The notes beneath the pieces were generated by a model. The model saw only the letters and a list, made by a program, of their open reading frames with translations, searched no databases and had not been told where the DNA came from. From Thalassia testudinum (Eukaryota; Streptophyta; Magnoliopsida; Alismatales; Hydrocharitaceae): a stretch of 64,000 bases of DNA. The translations under genes and the position numbers were made by a program. Position 1 is the stretch's first letter, and the number at the start of each line of letters is the position of its first letter. The DNA lies in contig JAZHRO010000054.1 in assembly GCA_037157565.1 (NCBI GenBank), positions 20,877,501-20,941,500 on the forward strand, in the 5' to 3' direction. Shown piece by piece: positions 46,335 through 56,699 of the stretch.

Positions 46335-49128
46335 TGTTAAGACCCGAGTCATTAAGCCTTTTTAAGATGTCCGTACTTTAGGTCAGACGTCTGGACTGAG
46401 GGTCAGACGTCTTGCAAGACATCTAGGCCCATTCCCAGATGTCTAAAAATCAAAATTTTCGTGTACGTCCTCGCGTCTATGCGCTTGCTGTGCGCGGACA
46501 GTACACGACCCTTGTTTTCTTCTCCTTCCCTCTCCTCTCGCCGACGCAAACCCTAACCCCACACCTTATTTAAACCCCCCTCCTCTCCCTAGTTCACCCC
46601 ACTTCCAGCCACCCTTCTCCTTCCTCCAGTGAGTAACAAGCGTGAGCGGCATGGGAGGAGAGGAGGAGCAACGAGGGGAAGAGAGGAGAGCAAGTGTGCC
46701 AGCTCGTGTGGGAGCTCGTCGGAGAGCTCACGGCCAGTCGACGCGTGCGCAAGGCAGAGAGGTGCGCCGGGGAGGTCCTCCGCGACATTGCTGTAGCCGG
46801 AGCAGCAAGCAAGCGGGCACGGCGCGACCACGCGCAGCGCGAGAAGGGGAAGGCAGGTTCTGATTCTGGGTTTTTCCCAGAATCAGACATCTGGATCGAT
46901 GTCCAGACGACGTAGACGACATCTGGAGGAGGTTCCAGACGACTGAGAGGTAAGCTTCGCGACGTACAACTTCTTTGCGGATACGGCCATGCAGGCTGTT
47001 TCGTCGAGGCATTATTTCGTGCCATATTGAGAAGTTTTCGTTGACGCGTGCAGGATTTTCCTCGGGAAGGTGCGGGACACCCTCCCATGCAGTTCAGACA
47101 TCTGGGCGAGGCACCAGACGACGAGAAGCATTTCCAGACATCCGGAGAGGTGGTCGGACGTCCGGAACTGGGTCCAGACGGTCCAGCGGAGTTCCTGGAC
47201 GTCTGAGGAGTGGCGCAGGAGTTGAGGTATGGTTCTGGACTCTTTTAAGACGTCTGAAAGGTGTTCCAGACGTCTGATGTGAATCAAAATTACTATTTTT
47301 GACCCGTTTAGGGTCCATTTGAGGTCCAATTTTCGCAATTAAGATACCGTTGTTTCCTGTATAAATTCCTCTACTTGTTGGAATACTTTTTATCATGTTT
47401 TGAGTAGTCTCTTGTGAATGATCCTTGTGATAGGATCTCGTTCCGTTGCGAGTTTGGGGTTTGCTGAGGCACGTGGACCTGCTGATCAAGCCCCCACTAC
47501 TCCTGAGTTTACTGGTAAAGTGGCTTCCCCTAGTAATTACAAACCTGAATGCATATGTGGAATGAATGATTAGATCCTAGGGTATGGCATGAATCCTAGG
47601 ATTAGAAACACTGGAATAATTGTATTGAATGTATGGATTGCAGTCTTGGATGAGTAGATAGAATGATAACCATTGCCTGTAATGAATAACAGCTGCCTGT
47701 AAAATGTAAAGTACTTGTGCTAGCAAACTGTTGCATGCAAATTCCTGTTGTTTACGTTAAATGTCATAATATGAGCTACATATATATGAACTGGAAATGG
47801 AAGGGTGAATGTTGGGAAACACGAGCTACCTGCGAATAAACCTGGAATGTGAACAATAAAGTTACATGTTACATGGGTAGAACCTGAGAAATAGAAATGA
47901 TGAAACCTGGTATGTCTTGGCCTGAGAAACATGAGCATGAACCCTACGGGGAATTAGGAGTAGAGCTCCTGGAAATAAATGGAATGGAACTGGGAATGTG
48001 AGTGGGGAAGTGAGCTGGCCCTTGAGTACGGAGTACCAAGGAGAGCGACTGTCGCCCTGTTTAGTGCAAAGCGGAGCTAGTCGCCCTTGGGTTGGGACCT
48101 AGGGTTAGGATTGGCCACTCTGTACTGACTTCTTGGCCCTCGCGTACATAGTACCGGGGATAGCTACTAGTGTAGGGAGAGAGCTAGCCACCCCACGGGG
48201 CTCGGGGTTCAGCTAGCCGCCTTACACCGACTTGTTAGGCCCACTGGGCAAACAAGGTTGTTAGGCGAGGGTGCGCGGACTGTGGAGGGGTAAGACCCCT
48301 GTTTGGTTCTTAGGGGCTAGACCCCTGTTACTGAGAGGGCTATGCTCTATACTGGTTCCGTGCTGTGCTTTGGGCGCACCCGCTAACGGAAACGACTGAC
48401 CACATGCTAGTGCGGGGTAGCTACCCGTGCGTTTATCGCGGGTGCCGTAGTCACCATTACATCTATCAGTGACCTTGGGGTGGTTGACTGAGTGTAGGAC
48501 CACCACGGGGGACTCTCCCGGCCAGGAGAGCACCACATGCTACTTCTACTCTTCGGAAAAGACTGCAATCAAGATCGTTCCCACGAGGAACATTCGAGAT
48601 CAAGGAGACCTGATAAATAAACCAAGTGATGAAAGAAAGAATAATTAGTTAAAGAAAGAAAGAAATTGAAAAACAACAACTACCTGTCCACCTTTACTAT
48701 TTTAATTAGTTGGTTGCCACTCTACTCAGCGTTCGCTGACGTTTTGTACTCATAACCTTTTTCAGGTCCAGGTGTTGAGCAGCCAGAGCCTACGGCTGCA
48801 GAGGGTGCTGGGCCCAGTAGAGCCCAGTAGTTGTAGCCTTCTATTGTACTCTGTTTCCTGTTATAGTGAGTAGTTTTTTACACTTCTGTACTCTTTCATT
48901 GTGAACTTTATATTTCTGTACTCGTTTACTTTCCTACTGTTGTGGTTGTATGTACTGAGTAGTTTATTTCTTTACTACTGTACTTTTGTTACTGTTAGTT
49001 GCTTGCATGGTGAATGTGGTTTATTTTACTACTTTTTGGTTACCTTCTCGTTGGACGACTGGGTGTTGGAATCAGTCGAGTCGGTCCGGTCTCGTGTCCT
49101 ATAGGGATTCGGAAACCGAGTCATAACA
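46335..49128 (+). repeat. Element A 3' LTR (complete)
   Basis: 2,794 bp, TGTTAAGACC...TCATAACA, uninterrupted. It provides the reference for reconstructing the split 5' LTR. TATTTAAA at 46,567-46,574. Many AGACGTCTGG-type motifs occur between 46,380 and 47,280. Confidence 0.94.
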
Positions 49129-49133
49129 GAAAG

Positions 49134-49629
49134 AAACTTCAAACAAAAGCAAGTTTCAAGCATCTTAGATATGTTTGTCCTTGTAATAATAGCAACCTTT
49201 TGGATACATGGCAATAAATACCATCTAAATTAATAGCAGGTTAAGTCTCAAGTAGGCAGGGACAAAGCTAAGATTTTTAGCTTTGGGAGGCAAACTGGAA
49301 ATCCTATTGTAATGAATTATAATGCTTTCATATGATATATAAGGTAACTAATTTCAAATCACAAATTGCACTTAAAATATCACAACATGCTTAAACTATT
49401 ATGTTCTAAATGAAAGTAAACAAGAAAAGACAAGTAGAAAATAATTAAAATTAATACTTTCATGTTAATAATTTTCTCACACCATATAGAAACCAAATAT
49501 AATAAATTTCATAGTCAACTAGAGATTTTCTTCAACTAGTTATTGATTTGTGGTGTCAAGATAAGATAAATAGTGCTACAATATAAGGAAATGATAAAAA
49601 GAAATGATACTCCATATTAGAATACATAA
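49134..49629. other. Flank of element A and 3' end of a hAT-like element
   Basis: AT-rich. At 49,257 CAGGGACAAAGCTAAG begins a stretch that looks like the CAGGG-type terminus of hAT-like elements. No matching opposite terminus was found before element D. Confidence 0.4.
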
Positions 49630-52046
49630 TCACTTAAAGCATAGTCGTCGAGACTTTAAATCATATTTATCTATAATCTCCTTTGTTGTAAACTTCTCTG
49701 CAACTTCTTTCTCAATATATGTTACTAAACAATTTTAAAGAAAATTATCTTCCATCTTGTTACTATGTCTATAGTTGATTATCTTCATAGCTAAAAATGC
49801 TCTCTCTGTAGTTGAAGTTGAAATTTGAAGGGTTAAAACAAGCCGCATCAGTCTATTAATCAAATAATAATTTTCTATCTTTCCTATTTCCATTAAATTT
49901 TGACAAAGATCTGCCAGATTGCCAACCTTTTTCAAAATATGATGTGTAGTAACATCGGATCTGTAATGTAACAATTATTTTTTTAACCTGCATTTCTCAT
50001 TATCTGAGAAGTCTTCTAGGTAAAAATCGTCTACCAGCTTGTATATGTTGACACTATTGAATAACTTGTAACCATCCCTTGGATCCAAAGCTACACAAAG
50101 AACAAGAAGATCAATAGCATCTTTACTAAATTAGTTATTAAGTTCTAATAGTTGGGAGTCAATAATAGCAATGAATATGTTTATGCGATAATGATGAAGT
50201 AAAGTAACATGTGCTATTTGGCTACAAGGTTATGTTAGATTTACAACATAGAGAGAATCCATATTTGGCACATTAATTTCTCATTTATTACAAAATGATG
50301 TAGCTTTTTCAAATAATGAATCCCAACCATTCTCTCTTACTTCTTGTAGATTCTCTTTTGTCGAAGAAATAAGCTACATAGCATTCAAAATATCTAAATT
50401 CTTTCGTTGTAAGGCATGACATAGATCATCTCCTATTCTCACGATTTCTTCTACTATATGTAAAATAAGAACAAATTCAAAAGATGTAATAGCTTCAAAT
50501 ACTTCATCTACCTCTCCACGTTGTGAATAACTACCCTCGTCATCAATAATTGTCATAGTACCTTACATATTGCATTGTACATTCTAATGAAGCTGCATAT
50601 TGATTTATAATGAGAACTCCAACGAGTCTCGCCTGGACATTGTAAGGTTCCAATTTGATTAAATCATGTACCTGATTTATAACTTCATTTATAAAAACTA
50701 AATATGTAATATCATTGGCTTGAGCAGCTTGTAATTCATCATAACATTTAGAAGAAGCATTTACAATGTTAACCACAAGTGTTAATTTGTTGAAAAACTT
50801 GTAAACTGGGATCACTTCTCTGGAAACTATAACAAGGGCTAGTTGAAGGCGATGGGCTAAGCAATGAATGTAATATGCATATTTGCAGTCTCTCATAATT
50901 AATACTTGTAAGCCATTCCATTTGCCACGTATATTTCTAACTCCATCATAATCTTATTCTATAAATATCTAAATTGTTTTGTAAAAGTACTTCAAATAAT
51001 TTCTTTTAGAGTTGAAGCTTTTGTATCTGGCACATGAATTGAATCAAAGAAACACTCACGCAAGAAGCCATGTTTATCAACAAACCTCATAACAATAGCC
51101 ATCTGCTCTCTAGTAGCCTCATCTTTAACCCTATCAATTATGACACAGAACTTTGCATTTCCAATTCCTTCACGAATAGCATTCCTTATTTGTTTCCAAA
51201 TATTTGAAGAATTTTCTTTTGAACATCAGGTGATATATATTTAGCATTTCTTCGAGCATTTTTCAATACCACACTGTCTACTTGGTCATTATAAGAGGCT
51301 ATAAGTTTTATTAGTTCAACGAATTCCCTCGATTTCTTGAACATACCTGTTCATCATTACCCTTAAATGCACATCCTTGAAATGTCAACCATCGCATGAC
51401 ATCTATTGTTGTCTTCAGACGTAATCAATTCACCTGAATTTATCTTTCATCTTGCTTTTGAAATATTTGTTCTATGTGTTGTGGTTTATTCATTAAATTC
51501 CTCAGACATTCTTCTACCATATTATGTGGTGGTGCTTATCCTCCAATATGATTTAAAAATGCACAATCTTTTCCACTATTCACTTTTTTTTCAATTTTTG
51601 AATCCACCTATAACGAATACGTTTGTGCTATGTCTAGAATTTGGCTTATCAGAAAAAAGAAAGCAAAGAAAACATAATGCAGTATCTCTATAAGGAGAGT
51701 ATTTTAACCAAGAATACTGCTAAAACCAACCTTTATAAAATCGTCGATGATGCTTTTCATTGTCATTAAATGATTATTCCTCCATTGGATATTGAAAAGG
51801 TCCGAGACTAATATAAGTATAAATAATCTGCTCCTTTTCTTCCACATAATACTCTCAAATATGCTTACGTAGTGCTAGATCTCGTTCTTATGAACCAGCA
51901 TCTATATTATGAATTTTAATTCTTTGAATTTTGAATGGTGGAACTTTTTGTTCTCTTGAATTATCAGAAATGGGCAAAATTTATGAACCATCATTATCGC
52001 CTTGTTTTTTCTTGAAATATGATGTAATTGTCATACTTTTTGCCAT
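49630..52046 (-). pseudogene. hAT-like transposase (TTF/ZMYM-type) pseudogene
   Basis: On the minus strand ATG 52,046 opens MAKSMTITSYFKKK, typical of the N terminus of plant TTF-type zinc finger/hAT-dimerisation proteins. RDTALCFLCFLFS (~51,680) is the zinc-finger region. YYIHCLAHRLQLALV (~50,870) and FEFVLILHIVEEIVRIGDDL (~50,490) are the middle catalytic-domain landmarks. MRLVLTLQISTSTTERAF (~49,850) is the C-terminal dimerisation motif, ending with a stop at 49,630. Several stops and shifts interrupt it. Such genes descend from hAT-superfamily transposases and some are domesticated; this copy cannot be expressed whole. Confidence 0.8.
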
Positions 52047-52445
52047 GCTTCAACCTAAATAAATTAAAATAAATTAGAATGATCTCCTCATAATGATACT
52101 ACTACTTAACAATTTTAATTCCTAATACAAAAAATTAAACAAAAAGCACACTTCTAAAACAAACTATATCCATCATAACATAAAATTTATAAAATAATAG
52201 AAACAAAGAACCACACCTTGTCTTAACCCTTTATCCAAAAAAAAATCCCACCATATATACTTTTTTTTTTGAAAACTTATTAGCATTTAGCACATAACAT
52301 ATTTATGTTTTTCTAGTCATTATTTGCCTTTGCACCAATCTGTAAACCTTCCAACTTTCCTTGGGGTCAAAAGGCTTTCTCAAACTATCTAGGCAGCAAC
52401 AAATCTGATTAGGAGGCATCTTTCAAAAGATCACTTGGATGTTAT
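52047..52445. other. 5' flank of the hAT-like remnant up to element D
   Basis: AT-rich, with a poly-T run near 52,261. I searched by eye for the complement of the CAGGGAC terminus and did not find it. GTTAT at 52,441-52,445 would be the target duplication of element D. Confidence 0.4.
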
Positions 52446-52957
52446 TGATAACACTACAATTTACAATATTAATTCTGCCAAAAGGGGTCGGTCTTAAGGG
52501 TAAAATGCACAGAAGACACAGGAATGGGAATATTGCATGCATCGTACATCAAGATTACTTATAGTGCATTATTAATGGCCATGTATACAAGTGCATATCA
52601 AAACAGGCCTCAGATGAATGATCGGACTGCACGGATGGGCTCAGAGCGACGAACGGAGTCCAACAGACTTGAAATCAGCTAAATTCGACATCCGGAGCTC
52701 TCACTATTGGCCCAAGAAGTTCTGACCGTTGATCTGATGATCAACGGCCATGGGGCCGCCACGTGTCAGCCTCGCCGTGCCTGCAACCCCCCTTCATCGC
52801 GTGGCATCACTTTAAGCCGTCTGATCACGCATCGGACGATTGGAACCACGCATCTGCGCGCCTCTCAACCGCAGCAGCAACCCTCGACCATTGGATCTTC
52901 ATCAAACGGCCGTCCGCACTGCGACCGCAGCTCGCCTCCTCGACGAAGCAGCAAGCG

Positions 52958-53009
52958 TAGCACAACGGTATGTGCCTCACCCCCGCACAATGAGGCGCGG
53001 GTTCGAGGC
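52958..53009 (+). other. tRNA-like A box / B box pair in D LTR
   Basis: TAGCACAACGGTA (52,958-52,970) fits the A-box consensus and GGTTCGAGGC (53,000-53,009) fits the B box closely. GCCTCA and TGAGGC between them form an inverted repeat. The layout copies the D-arm to T-arm spacing of a tRNA. Confidence 0.55.
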
Positions 53010-53310
53010 ACTGACTGCAGTGCAAACTCGAGGAAGTTACAGCGTGCGCAATTTCAGCCGTTGATGTGCGATCAAGCGGCTGGCAGCGAGCGACACGACA
53101 CGATCTAGTGCGTCCAAAGCCGACACCTGCAATGACACGTGGGGCGCGAGCGTAGCGAGCGCGATCCATGAGCGCGTCCCACAAGCGATCTCGACCCTCT
53201 GATTCGCGATTGGACGACCCTCAAGCCACGCACACGGATTGCGTGTGAAGAAGAATGCGCGCGTGCCAGCGACCAACGGGTAGGGTGCTTCACCGACGTT
53301 TTGGGAAGGG

Positions 53311-53339
53311 TTTTAGCGACGTCTCGAACATCGCTAAAA
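53311..53339 (+). other. Conserved hairpin in D LTR
   Basis: TTTTAGCGACGT and ACATCGCTAAAA pair around a 5-base loop with one mismatch. The equivalent arms in B are 39,807-39,816/39,824-39,833 and 30,226-30,235/30,243-30,252. Confidence 0.65.
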
Positions 53340-53369
53340 CCCCTTCTTCATTTGTAAAGGCCTTCTCCC

Positions 53370-53377
53370 TATTTAAA
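53370..53377 (+). promoter_or_regulatory. Putative TATA box of element D LTR
   Basis: TATTTAAA followed by CCCCTTCC, about 30 bp after the conserved hairpin. Confidence 0.5.
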
Positions 53378-53944
53378 CCCCTTCCAACCACCCAAGGAAG
53401 GCATTCAATACTTTTGCAAGTGTTCTACCCCACTCCTAGCCACCTTAGCACTCTTTTGTAAGCGCCGGAGTCGACGAGCCACCGACGGAGCCAACCTCCA
53501 CCACTGTGGCTGCCTTGCCGACTCCTCTTTCTCTCTCTCTCTCTCTCATTAGCTTAGCTTTATCTTACTTAAGCATTCATCTATTATTGTAATTGTAAAA
53601 CTCAAAGTTGCATGATTAAATGATGACATTTCTTATTTAGCTATTATCTCTCTCTTGTTATCAAGTTTTCTTTAGCTTAAAGTTGCATGAATGTGCTCAA
53701 CAACAAACTCTAACCCTACTCTTTCTCTCTCTCTCTCTTTCTCTCTCTCTCGCTCGTTTTGCTACCACGTCTTCTTGCAAGCAAAAACTTACTTTCTCCA
53801 TGACATAAAGTGACAGAAAATCTGATTTTTACGCTTCCTTGTGATCGACACTCAGACTTACGTCTGTTTCTTCTTTTAAAACTGACGCTGCGAGCACGAA
53901 CTATAATGACCCTTTTAAACAAGCGTCTCTCGCACGTCAGTTTT

Positions 53945-53962
53945 TGGCGCCGTTGCCGAGGA
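53945..53962 (+). other. Primer binding site of element D (tRNA-Asp type)
   Basis: TGGCGCCGTTGCCGAGGA, 5 bp after the LTR end; one mismatch to the Asp tRNA complement. Confidence 0.88.
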
Positions 53963-55144
53963 CGCAACGGATTTATTTTGTCACTTCCATTTTACATCCA
54001 TGCTCACATCATCTAACGCCTTGTCTCCTTCTACTTGATGGTTGCAGGAATTCGGCGCGTGGACGGCGAAGCAATGCAACTCGTGACGGTAATGAGGGAG
54101 TAAGCACAACAAGGACCGGTCGTGAGTATTTCTTCACCCGTGGTTGTTTGCTTGCATAAAAATAAAAAAAAAATTGTAAAATTGAAAAAATTGGCATGGT
54201 GCATGATTGCCTGATCCACATCCTTAACACATCACCCAACAAAAAAAAAATATACTCTAACATTCTTCATGACAGCTTTTTGGAGTGTTCTTTTTCTTTT
54301 AGTGGTGTTTCTGAAGCTACCTTGAATTGACATGGGCTGCACCACTCAACCCTAAAATCAACTCATCTAATAGCAGTTGCATAAACACTAGGATGAGCAC
54401 TCTAGGGTTTTAGAGCCTCTTCACATCAAAGGAAATCTACTTTCACCAATTATGTGCAAAACTTGACATGCCCACTTGAAACTTGTCTGAAAACATTAAG
54501 ACACGTCAACCCTAAAAGACATAAAAGTAAGGACAAACATTAAAAGACACCACATCTTAAAAAATCCTTGCTTGAAAACTATGTTTTGATAGGAGCACAC
54601 ACACTGAAATTGGAAAACTAAGAGGCACCACCCCAATCAACGCCTCATCATATAACCTTAACACAAGCACTATCCTAGCCTTTTTAAAATAGAGTAGACG
54701 TGCCCTAGGCAGGACTGGGTTAAATCTCGAGAGGCATGGTTTTGTTCGCTCGGCACTTGACTTTCATTCCCTTAGTAGAATCTGGTGACTAGGCTGTGGG
54801 GAAGTGTCAAACGACCGTGGTTGTGGGGTCTATGGAACTGGCGGCGCAAGCTAAAGGAAGAACCTTCCCTACAATCCCCTCGTAATCAACTTGGCCAGAT
54901 TAGCTTTGGGAAGGGAAGTTCAATGCTTACGGACTTAATCGCCTCTTTGGAGATTTCTAGGTCCCCTAAGAAATACACCATAAGGACTAGGCTAGTTTGC
55001 TTGGGTGTACACACACACTTCTCGCATCTATCGCTCTCTGCATCCCCTCCTGTTCTTCTCTAGTGTATGCACGGGAGACGATCACTGCACCTTGAGTTGT
55101 TTGTTTTGGGATGAGAATCCAGGCGACCAGATTCTGCTAGAGAG
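53963..55144 (+). other. Element D leader
   Basis: Non-coding region homologous to the B leader. It includes AACCCTAAAA-type blocks and the GACTTTCATTCCCTTAGTAG segment. No frame of note. Confidence 0.7.
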
Positions 55145-56699
55145 ATGGCTGAACCCAAAGTAGATGAGGTTGAGGACCAACCCCCACCAGACACAATGGC
55201 CATCATCTAAGCCCAGATTAACGCAAACCACCAGCTTCAGCAGCAGCAGATCCACACTATCATGCAAGCCATACACTGGTTGCAGAACCCATAGGGCAAC
55301 CACCACCACCTTTCCAAGACCCACAAGGGCAACCGCCACTTGATCCACCACCATTCCAGGACCAACCTAGGCCCCTCCGCGACTTCTACAATCCTTCCAC
55401 TATTCGATTCAAGCCGTACCTTAGGATCCCCGAAAGGGGAGATGATTTTGAGCTAAAACCAAATGTCCTGAGTCTGATCCAGAGCCACTTCCATGAAAGC
55501 TCAAATGAAGATCCCTTCCAGCACCTAAAGGATGTTGACCGGATAGCCCGAACTGTGAAACCTAGGAACATTAGCCTTGACATTGTTTTGATTAAAATGT
55601 TCCCCTTCTCACTGAGAGACAAAGCATCCCACTGGCTTAGAACCCTGGGTAGACCCATCACCACCTGGGAAGAACTGAGACATGCATTCTTAAAGAAATT
55701 CTTCCCCACAGGAAAGACCAATGCCCTTAGAAGAGCCATTACTACCTTTACACTCCAGGGTGGGGAACAGTTCCATGAGACGTAGGAAAGATTTAATGAA
55801 CTATTGAGGAAATGCCCACACTACAAAGTACCAAGGTGGCAATTGGTCCAGATCTTCTACCACGGTCTGGACAGCAACCTACGGAACTTCGTTGATGCCT
55901 CATGCGGGGGGAACTTCCTAAACAAAGACAAGGAGAGCGCGTTTGAGCTCTTTGAGTCTATGAGCGAAAATTCGCTCAACAATGCCTCCATAACTCAGTT
56001 TAGCCGATCCAATCAACCCTGTGGTGGGATTTATGAGGTACAAGCAAATTCTGGGATGGTTGACATGGATATCATTGCCAAGAAATTAGATCAATTGAAA
56101 TTGGTGGATAAAAAGATAGATGAGCTACTGAACCAGACCAGGAAACTATTACAGACCTTCTCCCTAGTAAAGGGAGCTCACAATGTTGACCTGGTCTAGC
56201 CCTTAAGCCAACTAAACCTGGAACAACCCCTGACCACGTTCCAGGGAGGGACCTTTTCTCCCTCAACCCTTAATTACTCTCTTCCCTCCCCCTCGACATC
56301 TGCTATCCTTGAAGATATACAGGCTGTCCAAGGTTATGCTAAACCTGACCCTTTCTCCAACACTTACAACACCGGCTGGCGTAATCACCCCAACTTTGGT
56401 TGGACAAACCAGAAACCACCCCAATTCCAGAACCAGCCCAGGCCAAACCAACAGCCAAACTTGCCCCCCTATCAGCAAGGACCACCAGTTAGACCCCCAT
56501 ATAATCTGAATAGGGCAGCCCCTCCCCCACAAAACCAAATGGACACCCTGATAAAGATGATGGCTGAAATGAACCAGAAACATCAAGAGGAAATGGCTTT
56601 AGTAAAGGGACAGTTAAGCCAGCTGTTAGACTGTAAACAACAAGGATCCCTACCTTCCTAGCCACAACCGAACCCGCAAAATATGATTAACAGAGGCCC
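55145..56699 (+). pseudogene. Element D gag (Athila-like), broken and cut off
   Basis: ATG 55,145 gives MAEPKVDEVEDQ, collinear with B gag. FPFSLRDKASHWL (~55,600) and RKCPHYKVPRWQL (~55,810) mark the core. A Pro/Asn/Gln-rich tail near 56,380-56,690 precedes the break. Stops: TAA at 55,208 (CAA in B), TAG near 55,291, TAG at 55,783 (TGG in B), TAG near 56,198 and 56,659. Element E begins directly after the AGAGGCCC segment, in the spacer before protease. Confidence 0.88.

Larger units (their letters stand above)
17818..49128 (+). mobile_element. Element A: Tekay/Del-like Ty3/gypsy retrotransposon, outermost of the nest
   Basis: The element starts TGTTAAGACCCGAG at 17,818 and ends ...TCATAACA at 49,128, flanked by GAAAG on both sides (17,813-17,817 and 49,129-49,133). 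Its own parts are the 5' LTR (17,818-19,928 plus 40,632-41,338), primer site (41,342), gag-pol (41,522-46,251) and 3' LTR (46,335-49,128). Removing the insert B with one copy of its CTACC duplication gives ~10.6 kb, a normal size. The C-terminal chromodomain-like region and Met primer site place it among chromoviruses, most likely Tekay. All coding parts are broken. Confidence 0.93.
52446..53939 (+). repeat. Element D 5' LTR
   Basis: 1,494 bp, TGATAACACTACA...GCACGTCA. It aligns with the coding strand of B's LTRs (for example the GGCCTCAGATGA and GTTCTGACCGTTGATC blocks). It contains a tRNA-like segment, a hairpin, a TATA box and (CT)n runs near 53,528-53,547 and 53,722-53,752. Confidence 0.92.
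52446..56699 (+). mobile_element. Element D: Athila-like retrotransposon, 5' half (interrupted by E)
   Basis: The 5' LTR, Asp primer site, leader and gag are present in order. Homology to element B continues to GAGGCC at 56,698, where the matching B sequence runs on into pol but D is cut by element E. The remainder must lie beyond the right edge. D is in the opposite orientation to B. Confidence 0.9.

Noticed and set aside
52958..53009. A genuine tRNA gene
   Set aside because: Only the A and B boxes and one stem are convincing; a full cloverleaf with acceptor stem could not be drawn, so it is reported only as tRNA-like.
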